From NCBI RefSeq assembly GCF_014191305.1, contig NZ_JACHWJ010000001.1, positions 1,054,001 to 1,118,000 of the forward strand: a stretch of DNA of 64,000 bases, in the 5' to 3' direction. This document shows positions 20,515 through 29,262 of this stretch, piece after piece (the stretch's first letter is position 1; the number at the start of each line of letters is the position of its first letter). Source of the stretch: Pseudoclavibacter helvolus. GTDB lineage: Bacteria > Actinomycetota > Actinomycetes > Actinomycetales > Microbacteriaceae. The notes under the pieces are model-generated. The model was not told the DNA's origin and searched no databases. It was given only the letters and a program-made list of their open reading frames with translations. A program made the translations under genes and the position numbers.

Positions 20515-21867
20515 CTAGAGCGCACCCTCAACACGGAGGACGCCGGTGACGCGCCGCGAGGCTTCGTGAGCGGCCAGTGCTTCGGCAAGCGCCGAGAGGG
20601 CACGCTCTGTGGCGGCGTGCGTGCCGATGACAAGCGTGGCGCCGCCTTCTGACTCGCCGTCGGCGTGACCGGCGGACGCAGTCGCTCCATCGTGCGCTCC
20701 GGCACTGCGCTGCTCGAGCGTCGAGACCGAGACGCCGAAGTCGCTGAAGACCTTCGCGATCTCGGCGAGGACACCCGGACGGTCGTGCACCTCGAGAATG
20801 ATCTGGTAGCGGGTCGTGATCTCGCCGACCTCGAGGACCGGTAGGTCGGCGTGGGTCGACTCACCGAGCCCTGGGCCGCCGTTGACTCGACGCCGAGCCG
20901 ACGAGACGAGGTCGCCGAGCACGGCAGATGCGGTCTCAACTCCCCCGGCGCCGGCGCCGTAGAACATGAGGTCGCCCGCAGCCTGCGCTTGCACGAAGAC
21001 CGCGTTGTTGCCGCCGTGCACGGAGGCGAGCGGATGCTGCGCGTCGACGAGCGCCGGGTAGACCCTTGCCGAGATTCCCTCAACGCCGTCCGAGGTCGTC
21101 ACGCGCTCGCAGATCGCGAGCAGCTTGACCACGAATCCGGCCGCCTTCGCGCGCTCGATCTGCTCGATCGTGATCTCGGTGATGCCCTCGCGGTGGACGA
21201 GCTCGACCGGGACCTCGGTGTGGAACGCAATGGAGGCGAGGATCGCGGCCTTCTGCTGCGCGTCGTAGCCGCCGATATCCGCCGTCGGGTCCGCCTCCGC
21301 GTAGCCGAGCTCCGTTGCGATGCGCAGGGCTTCCTCGAGGGAGTCACCGCGGGTGTGCATCCGGTCGAGGATGAAGTTGGTGGTGCCGTTCACGATGCCG
21401 AGGATGCGTTCGACCCGATCGCCGGCCAGGCTGTCGCGCAAGGGGCGGATGATCGGGATGGCGCCGGCGACCGCTGCCTCGTAGGTCAGCTGTGCCCCGA
21501 CACGCCTCGCCTGGTCGAAGAGCTCGGGCCCGTGAGCGGCGATGAGCGCCTTGTTGGCCGTCACGACGTCGGCACCGGTCGAGAGCGCCAGCGAGATGAG
21601 GCCCTTCGCGGGGTCGATGCCGCCCATGAGCTCGATGACGATGTCCGAGCCCAGGATGAGCCGCTCGGCGTCGTCGGTGAAGAGCTCCTTCGGCAGGTCG
21701 ACGTCGCGCTTCGCATCGACGTTCCGCACCGCGATCCCGGTGAGGAGCAGCGGGGCCCCAACACGAGCGGCGAGCTCGTCGGCGTTCTCGAGCAGGATGC
21801 GGGCGACCTGGGACCCGACGGATCCCGCGCCAAGCAGGGCGACACGGATGGGTCGGTTCTGGTTCAT
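20515..21867 (-). CDS. hom: homoserine dehydrogenase
   Basis: 450 residues from the ATG at 21867, chosen because GAGGAG lies 5 nt upstream. NAD(P)-dependent reduction of aspartate semialdehyde to homoserine. N-terminal Rossmann fold VALLGAGSVGSQVARIL, catalytic region ANKALIAAHG and NGTTNFILDRM, then GYAEADPTADIGGYDAQQKAAI (seen in part). A C-terminal ACT domain (IILEVHDRPGVLAEIAKVFSDF) points to allosteric control by an amino acid, threonine in relatives. A Gly/Ala/Asp-rich insert of about 20 residues interrupts the ACT domain. Confidence 0.96.
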   Translation of the reverse strand: MNQNRPIRVALLGAGSVGSQVARILLENADELAARVGAPLLLTGIAVRNVDAKRDVDLPKELFTDDAERLILGSDIVIELMGGIDPAKGLISLALSTGADVVTANKALIAAHGPELFDQARRVGAQLTYEAAVAGAIPIIRPLRDSLAGDRVERILGIVNGTTNFILDRMHTRGDSLEEALRIATELGYAEADPTADIGGYDAQQKAAILASIAFHTEVPVELVHREGITEITIEQIERAKAAGFVVKLLAICERVTTSDGVEGISARVYPALVDAQHPLASVHGGNNAVFVQAQAAGDLMFYGAGAGGVETASAVLGDLVSSARRRVNGGPGLGESTHADLPVLEVGEITTRYQIILEVHDRPGVLAEIAKVFSDFGVSVSTLEQRSAGAHDGATASAGHADGESEGGATLVIGTHAATERALSALAEALAAHEASRRVTGVLRVEGAL

Positions 21868-21880
21868 CGGTTCTCCTCGG

Positions 21881-23341
21881 TTACGGGCGCTCATCGGTCA
21901 CGGCAGCTGAGAGTCCCGCGTCTCTGGCCAGCAGATCGGTCACGGACTCCGCACGAATCAGCGTGCGCGCCTCGCCGTCGCGAACCGCGACGACGGCCGG
22001 TCGGCCGATCATGTTGTAGTTGCTCGAGAGCGACCAGCAGTAGGCGCCGGTCGCTGGCACGGCGACGAGGTCGCCAGGGGCGACATCGCTCGGAAGATAG
22101 TCTGCCAGAACGACGATGTCGCCGGACTCGCAGTGTTTTCCTACGACACGAACGAGCGCGGGATCCGCGGCGGACGCACGCGAGGCGAGGCGCACGCAGT
22201 ACTCGGCCTCGTAGAGCGCAGCCCTGACGTTGTCGCTCATGCCACCGTCCACGGAGACGTAGAGGCGCTCGGCGCTTCCCCCTTCATCAAGGGGCACCCG
22301 GACAGTCTTGGTCGTGCCGACCTCGTACAGCGCGGTCCCTGACGGACCGATGATGGTGCGGCCCGGCTCGAAGGCCATGTTCGGAACCGCGACGCCGAGC
22401 CGAGCGCACGCGTCGGCGACGTGGGTAGCGATGTGGGAGGCCATCGTGCGGATGTCCGTCGGAGTCTCACGCGGAAGGTAGGCGATGCCGTAGCCGCCAC
22501 CCAGGTTGAGCTCGGGCACGGGGCCGCCGGCGAGGAGTCGCGCGTGCACCTCGACGAGGCGGTCCGCCGCTTCGCCGAAGCCATCAGCGTCGAAGATCTG
22601 CGAGCCGATGTGCGAGTGCAGGCCAAGGAACTCGACGGACTCGTGTTCCCGGATGCGTGCGACGAATGCGTCCACCTCATCGAGTGGGATGCCGAACTTC
22701 TGGTCTTCACGGCTCGTGGCAAGGAACTCATGCGTCGAGGCGTGCACGCCTGAGTTGACACGGAGACGGACCGCTTGGCGGCGGCCAGCAGAAGCGGCAG
22801 CCGCTGCCACGCGCTCAAGCTCCTGGGCGCTATCGAGCACGATCGCACCGACGCCAGCCGCAACGGCGATGCCGATCTCACGGGTCGACTTGTTGTTGCC
22901 GTGGAAACCGATCAGGGCCGCCGGTGCACCAGCCGCGAGGGCAAGCGCAAGCTCGCCCTCACTGCACACGTCGATAGCGCACCCCTCCTCGAGCATCCAC
23001 CGGACGACGTCCGCGCTCAGGAAGGCCTTGCCCGCGTAGTAGACCTTCGTCGAAGCGCCGAGAGGTTCGAAGGCGTCGGCGAATGCCGCCACCGTGTCGG
23101 CGGCACGCGAGCGAGCGTCGGCCTCGTCGACCACGTACAGCGGGGTACCGAACTGCTCGGCGAGCGCCCGCGCATCCAGGCCGGCTATCGTCAGGGCGCC
23201 GTCCGCACCGCGTCGGGCATTCTTCGACCAGACGTGGGAGTCGAGCTCGTTCAGGTCGCTCGGTACTTCGAGGTCGATCGGTGCGAGCGGGTTCGCACCG
23301 GTCGAGTGGGCGGCTTGGGGTTCGCGGAGAGCTTCAGGCAC
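21881..23341 (-). CDS. lysA: diaminopimelate decarboxylase
   Basis: 486 residues. PLP-dependent last step of lysine synthesis from meso-DAP. The PLP Lys is in VYYAGKAFLS (about residue 103); GLHSHIGSQI and NLGGGYGIAY are the barrel motifs, and the CESGD segment supplies the cross-subunit Cys. The GTG start has no Shine-Dalgarno but is 6 nt after a TAACAT hexamer, consistent with a leaderless transcript. The next gene, hom, starts 13 nt after its stop. Confidence 0.96.
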   Translation of the reverse strand: MPEALREPQAAHSTGANPLAPIDLEVPSDLNELDSHVWSKNARRGADGALTIAGLDARALAEQFGTPLYVVDEADARSRAADTVAAFADAFEPLGASTKVYYAGKAFLSADVVRWMLEEGCAIDVCSEGELALALAAGAPAALIGFHGNNKSTREIGIAVAAGVGAIVLDSAQELERVAAAAASAGRRQAVRLRVNSGVHASTHEFLATSREDQKFGIPLDEVDAFVARIREHESVEFLGLHSHIGSQIFDADGFGEAADRLVEVHARLLAGGPVPELNLGGGYGIAYLPRETPTDIRTMASHIATHVADACARLGVAVPNMAFEPGRTIIGPSGTALYEVGTTKTVRVPLDEGGSAERLYVSVDGGMSDNVRAALYEAEYCVRLASRASAADPALVRVVGKHCESGDIVVLADYLPSDVAPGDLVAVPATGAYCWSLSSNYNMIGRPAVVAVRDGEARTLIRAESVTDLLARDAGLSAAVTDERP

Positions 23342-23347
23342 CAGAGC

Positions 23348-23353
23348 ATGTTA
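23348..23353 (-). promoter_or_regulatory. -10 element of a leaderless promoter for lysA
   Basis: TAACAT, then a 6-nt spacer (GCTCTG), then the GTG start of lysA. The best -10 match among the leaderless candidates in this window. Confidence 0.55.
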
Positions 23354-23407
23354 TCCGTTGCCCTCGCACCAGGACAGGCCAGCAGCGCCGACACGCAGGC
23401 GGCTGGG

Positions 23408-24559
23408 CTACAGGCAGTCGGCGACCGCGGGGAGATCCGTCAGCTTCGCCCCGTCGACCTGCCAGGAGAACGTCAGCGCCTCGCTCGAGACACTCGCATC
23501 CGTGACCTTGGCCTCAAGCTCCGAGTCCTGGCAGGTCGGGACCTCGACCTTCTCGTCCGAGCCGAACGGGATGCTCGTGCCGAACAGCGTCATGCTGCTG
23601 TCACTCGTGACGAAGAGCTTGCCGTCGGCAGTCTCGTAGCCGAGTTCCGATTCCACCTTGACCTGCCACTCGCCGGTGCCGCTCACGGCCTCGATGTTGA
23701 TGACGTCGTCGCCGTAGCTGATGGTGGTCTCGTAGGAGTCGGTGTTGATCTCGCTGTCCTCGCCCTGCAGAGCTGCCGGGACCCCGTCGAGGATGTCCGT
23801 CGCGACGGAGAGGTCGACTGTCGTCGAGTCAACTGGCCCCTCGAGCGACGCGTCGATGCCAGTGAGGTCGATGTTCACGGTGATGCCGCCGTCGTCCTGA
23901 GAGGTCATCGTGGCGTGCTCGATCTTCCCGGTGAGCACCTGGGCGAGGACGCTGAAGCCATCCACAGTGACGGCGTACTCCGTCGGAGCCTCGTCCTCAC
24001 CGTAGTTGTCGATGACGATCTTGCTAGCCTGCTCCTCGAGCGCGCTCGTGACGTTGCCGCGGGCTACGAACTCTCCGATGACAAGCCCGCCTGCGATCAC
24101 CACGACGCCGACGCCGGTCCAGAGCCACCACTGCGCGTACCAGGGGCGCGGCTTCTTCCCCTGCGGGGGCTGGCCGCCCTGCCAGGCGCCTGGCTGCTGA
24201 CCGTGCGGAGGCTGGCCGCCCGCGAGGGCGACCTGTTGGCCATAGCCGCCGGCCGGCTGCGCCCCCTGTGATCGTCCCTGCTGCTGCCCATAGCCAGGAA
24301 CCTGCTGTGGCTGCTGTGGCTCCTGCCCGTAGCCAGGTCCCTGCGGAGGCTGGCCGTAGCCGTGCTGCGACGGCTGCGGTTGCTGCGGGTGCTGGCCATA
24401 GCCGGGGCCTTGACCGAAACGGCCCTGCTGAGGCTGCTGCCCGAAGCCGGGCTGCCCCTGCTGGGCGGGCTGGCCCTGCTGTCCTTGCCGTCCGGGCTGG
24501 CCCGGCTGGCCCTGCCCCGGCTGCTGGCCGAAGCCTTGTCCGTTCGGCGGCATGCTCAT
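23408..24559 (-). CDS. DUF2993 (LmeA-like) protein with Gln/Gly/Pro-rich cytoplasmic N-terminus
   Basis: 383 residues from the ATG at 24559, which has GGAGA 7 nt upstream. Residues 1-125 are repeats of Gln, Gly, Pro and Tyr ([25 protein letters not shown]). One membrane helix follows at about 135-160 ([19 protein letters not shown]), then an extracytoplasmic domain of about 220 residues with the DUF2993 pattern: a helix ending in a polar stretch, [20 protein letters not shown], and alternating beta strands. LmeA proteins act in periplasmic envelope lipid/glycan assembly in mycobacteria; that role is not proven here. Tandem with a second DUF2993 gene. Confidence 0.7.
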   Translation of the reverse strand: MSMPPNGQGFGQQPGQGQPGQPGRQGQQGQPAQQGQPGFGQQPQQGRFGQGPGYGQHPQQPQPSQHGYGQPPQGPGYGQEPQQPQQVPGYGQQQGRSQGAQPAGGYGQQVALAGGQPPHGQQPGAWQGGQPPQGKKPRPWYAQWWLWTGVGVVVIAGGLVIGEFVARGNVTSALEEQASKIVIDNYGEDEAPTEYAVTVDGFSVLAQVLTGKIEHATMTSQDDGGITVNIDLTGIDASLEGPVDSTTVDLSVATDILDGVPAALQGEDSEINTDSYETTISYGDDVINIEAVSGTGEWQVKVESELGYETADGKLFVTSDSSMTLFGTSIPFGSDEKVEVPTCQDSELEAKVTDASVSSEALTFSWQVDGAKLTDLPAVADCL

Positions 24560-24662
24560 CACAGTTCTCCAGTTCGTCGGCGGCGCGCCGGCGACACGCG
24601 CAGCTCGAGCCTTCGAGCTCATGCGGCCTCGTCGGCTTGGACCACATCGTCTCAGCTCGAAA

Positions 24663-25418
24663 CTAGTCGCGACAGGTGGAGAACTCCCCGGAATCCGGAA
24701 TCTCGGCGGAGAGCGCGATGTTCTTGGCCTCGACACCGACCGTGAGCATCCCCTCGGCGATGCGCAGCTCGGACACGTGCAGTCCTGCAGGCAGATAGTC
24801 GGCGGTGCAGATGGGCACCGCGAACTCGTCGATGTCGGGGAGCGCCTGAGTGAGTGCCTGCCCGAACGCGGTGCCAGAGACCTCGACCTTGGTCGGGTCG
24901 ATGACAACTTCGCCGTCGACGAGACGGAGCTGCGCGTCCACAGTGAGCGTGCCCGTGAGTCCCAGGAAGGAGACCTTCGACGTGTACGACAGCTCGTCGT
25001 CTCCGAGCGTCAGCGATGCGTCGGTTCCCGGCAGCGCGGCGACGCCCTCAAGCGTCGCCTCCGGGACGTTGAGCGTGCCCGTCAGCGTCTCCGTTCGCAT
25101 GCCGTCGAAGATGTGGACGCCATACGCGTCGACGCTCGCCGCGAGCTTGAGGCCGTACGCCGTGAGCTCATCGGCCGACACCGTCACGTGGCTCGCGCGC
25201 CCCATGGCGAGTTGCCAAAGCGTGGAGAAGCCGTGGACGCGCGCCTCCACCTCGCCCTCCACCCCAGGCGGGAGCGTCTCCTGCACGTGGTGCGCGATCC
25301 GATCCTGCGCGACGAGACGAACGCCGACGTCGAGTCCGACCAGGAGGATCAGCCCACCAAGCAGCCAGAGGGCAACCGTGACCCAGGAGCGGAAGCCCCG
25401 CTTCGGCCCTGGCTCCAT
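24663..25418 (-). CDS. DUF2993 (LmeA-like) membrane-anchored protein
   Basis: 251 residues from the ATG at 25418 (GGAG 6 nt upstream); a GTG at 25448 would add 10 residues. One N-terminal membrane helix at about 13-32 ([20 protein letters not shown]), then the DUF2993 domain: [42 protein letters not shown], and repeated strands ([15 protein letters not shown]). Two Cys near the C-terminus (ICTADYL, STCRD) may form a disulfide outside the cell. It lies between argS and the second DUF2993 gene, all on one strand. Confidence 0.75.
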   Translation of the reverse strand: MEPGPKRGFRSWVTVALWLLGGLILLVGLDVGVRLVAQDRIAHHVQETLPPGVEGEVEARVHGFSTLWQLAMGRASHVTVSADELTAYGLKLAASVDAYGVHIFDGMRTETLTGTLNVPEATLEGVAALPGTDASLTLGDDELSYTSKVSFLGLTGTLTVDAQLRLVDGEVVIDPTKVEVSGTAFGQALTQALPDIDEFAVPICTADYLPAGLHVSELRIAEGMLTVGVEAKNIALSAEIPDSGEFSTCRD

Positions 25419-25454
25419 GGTCCGCTCCGACTCGACGACCGGGGTCACGCCGAA

Positions 25455-27119
25455 CTACATCCGCTCTGGAGCCGTGACGCCGAGCATCGTGAGCGCCGAG
25501 CGCAGTACCGTGCTCGTGGCGTCGTTGAGCCAGAGGCGCGTGCGGTGCAGGTCCGTGATCTCGTCGTCGCCGCGCGGGATGACGCGGCAGTTGTCGTACC
25601 AGCGGTGGTAGAGGCCCGCGAGCTCTTCCGCGTAGCGGGCCACGCGGTGCGGTTCGCGCAGCTCGGCTGCCGCGGCGACGACACGCGGGAAGTCCTGCAA
25701 CGCGCCGAGCAGTGCCGACTCCGACTCGTGGTCGAGCAGAGCGGGCTCAAAGACCGAGCGATCCACGCCGGATTCAGCCGCGTTGCGCCCGACGGCGCAA
25801 GTGCGGGCATGCGCGTACTGCACGTAGAAGACGGGGTTGTCGTTTGTGCGCTGCGCGAGGACGTCGAGGTCGATGTCGAGCGTGGAGTTCGCGGACGAGC
25901 GCACGAGGGCGTAGCGACCCGCATCCACGCCGACGGCGTCGACAAGGTCGTCGAGCGTCACGATCGTGCCAGCGCGCTTCGACATCCGCACCGGCTCGCC
26001 GTCCTTCACGAGGTTCACCATCTGGCCGATGAGGATCTGCAGGTTCACACCAGGCTGGTCGCCGAACGCGGCGACCATGGCCATCATGCGCGCGACGTAG
26101 CCGTGGTGGTCGGCACCGAGCATGATGATGCACTGGTCGAAGCCGCGCTCGCGCTTGTCGAGGTAGTAGCCGATGTCACCGGCCATGTAGGTAGGGCTGC
26201 CGTTCGAGCGCACGACCACGCGGTCCTTGTCGTCGCCGTACTCGGTCGTACGCAGCCACTGAGCGCCGTCCTGCTCGAAGATCTGTCCCTGCTCGCGCAG
26301 ACGCTCGATCGCGCGCCCGACGGCACCAGACTCATGCACTGAGTCCTCGTGGAAGAAGACGTCGAAGTCCACGCCGAAGTCGTGGAGCTTCTGCTTGATC
26401 TCGCCGAACATCTGCTCGACGCCCTTCGAGCGGAAGACCTCCTGCTGCGCGTCCCGATCAAGGCCCGCGAGGTCGCCGCCGTACGCGGCCGCGACCTGGC
26501 CCGCGATGTCCGAGATGTAGGCGCCGCCGTAGCCGTCCTCCGGGGTGTCCTCTCCCAGGTACGCGGCGAGGAGCGATCGGGCGAAGCGGTCGATCTGCGC
26601 GCCGTGGTCGTTGAAGTAGTACTCGCGCGTCACGTCGGCTCCGGCCGCGATGAGCACGCGAGCGAGCGAGTCGCCGACGGCGGCCCAGCGGACGCCGCCC
26701 ATGTGGATGGGGCCCGTCGGGTTCGCCGAGACAAACTCGAGGTTGACCTTCACGCCGGCGAGCGAGTCCCCGTTGCCGTAGGCCGACCCGGCGTCGACGA
26801 TGACCTTGGCGAGCGAACCGGCCGTCGCCGCGTCGAGCGTGATGTTGATGAAGCCGGGGCCAGCGACCTCTGCGCTCGCGACCTGCGGGTCGAGCACCAG
26901 CTGCTCGACGATGCTCGCGGCCAGCTCGCGGGGATTCGTGCCGACGCGCTTCGCGAGGCGCATGGCGACGTTCGACGCCCAGTCGCCGTGGTCGCGGTTC
27001 CGCGGCCGCTCGAGCACGATGTCCGTCTCGGGGACGGTGATGCCCTGCGCGCCCTCGAGGGGGGCGAGCGCGGCGTTGACAGCGGTGGTGAGAGCCGTGA
27101 CGAGAGCTGGAGAAGTCAT
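25455..27119 (-). CDS. argS: arginyl-tRNA synthetase
   Basis: 554 residues, class I synthetase. The HIGH signature appears as HMGG in [17 protein letters not shown] (about residue 138), and the KMSKS loop as [15 protein letters not shown]. The N-terminal Add1 domain and the C-terminal DALR anticodon-binding domain (about 430-554) are both present. A TAGGAT hexamer lies 9 nt before the ATG, and GGATGG could also act as a weak Shine-Dalgarno. First gene of the minus-strand argS-to-atp conserved block. Confidence 0.96.
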   Translation of the reverse strand: MTSPALVTALTTAVNAALAPLEGAQGITVPETDIVLERPRNRDHGDWASNVAMRLAKRVGTNPRELAASIVEQLVLDPQVASAEVAGPGFINITLDAATAGSLAKVIVDAGSAYGNGDSLAGVKVNLEFVSANPTGPIHMGGVRWAAVGDSLARVLIAAGADVTREYYFNDHGAQIDRFARSLLAAYLGEDTPEDGYGGAYISDIAGQVAAAYGGDLAGLDRDAQQEVFRSKGVEQMFGEIKQKLHDFGVDFDVFFHEDSVHESGAVGRAIERLREQGQIFEQDGAQWLRTTEYGDDKDRVVVRSNGSPTYMAGDIGYYLDKRERGFDQCIIMLGADHHGYVARMMAMVAAFGDQPGVNLQILIGQMVNLVKDGEPVRMSKRAGTIVTLDDLVDAVGVDAGRYALVRSSANSTLDIDLDVLAQRTNDNPVFYVQYAHARTCAVGRNAAESGVDRSVFEPALLDHESESALLGALQDFPRVVAAAAELREPHRVARYAEELAGLYHRWYDNCRVIPRGDDEITDLHRTRLWLNDATSTVLRSALTMLGVTAPERM

Positions 27120-27176
27120 AGACCATCCATCCTAGAGCCGGAGAGGCCCCTTCGTAGGCGCGGCCGATCGCCCGTG

Positions 27177-27971
27177 TCAGCCCAGCTGCACGCGCTCCGT
27201 CCAATCCTCGAGGATGAGCTCGCTCGACGTCGCGTTGACGTGCAGCTTCGAGAGGCGCAGGTTCGCGATCGTGTTGCTGAGGAAGGCCGTGTCGGCCGCA
27301 TCCCGCCCACTCGCGATGCGCTGCATGAGACGGCGCGGTGCCAGGTGGGTTGAGTCCACGACGTACCAGGCCCCATCGACGAGCACCTCGACGACGGCGT
27401 GGAAGTCCATGGGCACGAGGCCGGGCGCGTAGACCGACACGAGCCTCGCCGGCAGGTCGTTGGCGCGCAGGAACGCGATCGTCAGGTGCGCGAAGTCCCG
27501 GCAGACGCCCTGCCGCTTGAGGAAGGTGTCGCGCGCTCCGTCGGTTGGCGCGCTCGAACCCGGCACGTAGCTGATGTTCCTCGAAACCCAATCCACGACC
27601 GCGTCGACGAGCTCGAAGCCCTGCTTGCCGCGGAACATCGAACGGGCCGTCGGGCCAAGGAGATCCGATTCTGCGTAGCGAGAGGGGCGGCGGAACTGGA
27701 TGAGGTCCAGCTCCTCCGGCTCGTTGGGCTGCGCGCGGTCGAGGACCGTCGCGCTGTACCGCATCTCGATGTGCTTCGCAGACGTCGTTACGCGATGCAG
27801 GCGGCACTCGGAGCGGTCGATCGACTCGATCACGTCGAGCGGCTGCCCGTCCCCCGTGATCGTGAACGTCTCGCTCTCGAGGTTCGCCAGCGTGTGGGCT
27901 GCGATCGAGAACACGAGGTCGGCTTCCCCGTCGAGTTCGAGGTCAATGGCAGATTCGATCTTTCGCATCAC
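27177..27971 (-). CDS. transglutaminase-like domain protein
   Basis: 264 residues. An N-terminal beta-sandwich region (1-110) precedes a transglutaminase/protease-like core. The catalytic triad is visible: Cys157 in GVCRDFAH, His191 in DFHAVVEV, Asp206 in YVVDSTHL. Such proteins in actinobacteria may be peptidases or cross-linkers; the substrate is unknown. No signal peptide, so cytoplasmic. Start codons GTG-ATG are adjacent; CACAAT lies 6 nt before the GTG and may be a -10. Separated from argS by 57 bp. Confidence 0.88.
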   Translation of the reverse strand: MMRKIESAIDLELDGEADLVFSIAAHTLANLESETFTITGDGQPLDVIESIDRSECRLHRVTTSAKHIEMRYSATVLDRAQPNEPEELDLIQFRRPSRYAESDLLGPTARSMFRGKQGFELVDAVVDWVSRNISYVPGSSAPTDGARDTFLKRQGVCRDFAHLTIAFLRANDLPARLVSVYAPGLVPMDFHAVVEVLVDGAWYVVDSTHLAPRRLMQRIASGRDAADTAFLSNTIANLRLSKLHVNATSSELILEDWTERVQLG

Positions 27972-28096
27972 CAGCGGATTGTGTCACGCTCCCGTGGCGT
28001 TCCAGCACAAGTGTCTGCGGGCTCGCAGGGTGGCGTCGGCGAGGCCTCGCGCCCTGTTAGTATTGGGTCCGCGTTGCCAACGTCGGCTCCGTGTTC

Positions 28097-28169
28097 GCCT
28101 CCGTAGCTCAGTGGATAGAGCGCCGGTTTCCGGTACCGTAGGTCGCAGGTTCGACTCCTGTCGGGGGCA
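28097..28169 (+). tRNA. tRNA-Arg (anticodon CCG)
   Basis: 73 nt fold into a cloverleaf: acceptor GCCTCCG with CGGGGGC and discriminator A; D stem GCTC/GAGC; anticodon loop TTCCGGT giving CCG; T stem GCAGG/CCTGT with loop TTCGACT. The first pair of the anticodon stem is a C-T mismatch. CCA is not encoded (ACA follows). A TAGTAT hexamer at 28058-28063 is a plausible -10. Confidence 0.95.
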
Positions 28170-28216
28170 CAAAAGCACTCTCTTCTGGAGTACTGAAGTC
28201 AGGCGCGCGACGCCCG

Positions 28217-28252
28217 AACGGCCCGGTTCTGCATCGCAGATCCGGGCCGTTT
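28217..28252 (+). terminator. terminator downstream of tRNA-Arg
   Basis: AACGGCCCGG and CCGGGCCGTT pair over 10 bp with a 15-16-nt loop, followed by TTT. It lies about 50 nt past the tRNA end. Confidence 0.75.
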
Positions 28253-28267
28253 CGCGTGCGAGCTCGC

Positions 28268-28311
28268 TTGTCGGGAGCCACCGTCAGTGTTGTCGGGAGC
28301 CACCGTCAGTG
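28268..28311. repeat. 22-bp exact tandem duplication
   Basis: Two head-to-tail identical copies (28268-28289 and 28290-28311), each beginning TTGTCGGGAGCC and ending CGTCAGTG. The second copy includes the stop codon and last codons of the VOC gene on the minus strand, so the duplication repeats the end of that gene just beyond it. Confidence 0.9.
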
Positions 28312-28707
28312 GCGGGCGGCCCAGTGCGGGCTCTGCATGAGGCCAAGCACATTGCCGAAGGGGTCGACGATCGAGGCAGTGAAGAACCCTTCGCCCCGCT
28401 CCATGACCGGAGCGTGCACCGTGGAGCCGCGCTCCAGCAGCGAAGCGAGCGTGGCCTCGATGTCGGCAACGTGCCAGTAGGTGACGGAGGTCCCCTGCCC
28501 ACCCGCGCCGGGCGAGAACTGGCGGTCCATGATCCCGAACTCGTCCTCGTCCGGGCCCAGCCTGAACTCGACGTACTGAGCAGTCCCCTCCTCCGGTCGC
28601 CGGAAGTAGGGCTCAGCGCCAAGCACGTCGGCGTACCAGGCGGCGGCCGCCTCGACGTCGTCAGCAGTGAGCACCATGGTTGTCAGACCCTGCAGAACAG
28701 CCATCAT
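28306..28707 (-). CDS. VOC family protein (glyoxalase/bleomycin-resistance fold)
   Basis: 133 residues from the ATG at 28707 (GGGGGA upstream). Two beta-alpha-beta-beta-beta units: LTTMVLTADDVEAAAAWYADVLG and, in the second half, YWHVADIEATLASLLERG then DPFGNVLGLMQSP. Metal-ligand positions are partly present (Glu in YVEFRL, His in YWHVA). The family is diverse, so no substrate can be given. It is a monocistronic gene convergent with the tRNA. Confidence 0.85.
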   Translation of the reverse strand: MMAVLQGLTTMVLTADDVEAAAAWYADVLGAEPYFRRPEEGTAQYVEFRLGPDEDEFGIMDRQFSPGAGGQGTSVTYWHVADIEATLASLLERGSTVHAPVMERGEGFFTASIVDPFGNVLGLMQSPHWAARH

Positions 28708-28892
28708 CGTCCCCCATCGAAGCGCACGCATCGAGTGACGATCGTGCTTTCGCCCCAGCTTCGCACCCGGGGCCGCAGACAGACAGCCTCGCCCACGGGG
28801 CATGTGCTGTGAATCCGACGCGACACGGCGCCGTTGACACCTCGCGAGCCGCACCGCTACGGTCAGCAGTACCTCGACGAGGGGAGGCAAGG

Positions 28893-29180
28893 ATGCCCAC
28901 CTACACGTACCGCTGCGACAGCTCGCATCGCTTTGACGAGGTGCACACGATGAGTTCGGTACCGGATGCATCCACCTGCCCGGACTGCGGAGGCGCGGCG
29001 CTGCGGCGTCCAGGGTCGCCGCATCTGTCCGCCGCGGGCTCCTCTGCGTACGGACTCATCGATGCCGCTGCCAGGTCTGCTCACGAGCCCGCTGTCGTGA
29101 GTTCGCTCCCCGGCGCTCCACGCCGCCCTGGCGCCGGCATCACCCGCAACCCACTCCACGCGAAGCTGCCTCGACACTGA
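28893..29180 (+). CDS. FmdB-type zinc ribbon protein
   Basis: 95 residues from the ATG at 28893, with GGGGAGG 6 nt upstream. An N-terminal zinc ribbon (MPTYTYRC, then TCPDCGG) uses Cys8, His12, Cys29 and Cys32; the rest is Pro/Arg-rich and probably unstructured. FmdB was named as a putative regulator of formamidase genes. A formamidase gene follows 82 bp downstream on the same strand, so the link is supported by context, though these proteins occur in other contexts as well. Confidence 0.85.
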   Translation: MPTYTYRCDSSHRFDEVHTMSSVPDASTCPDCGGAALRRPGSPHLSAAGSSAYGLIDAAARSAHEPAVVSSLPGAPRRPGAGITRNPLHAKLPRH

Positions 29181-29262
29181 CGTCTTGGGGCTGCGCACTT
29201 GGTGACCTGGTCTGCCGTCACTCATGGGACGGCGAGCTGGTCAATGATGAAAGGACCGCCCC

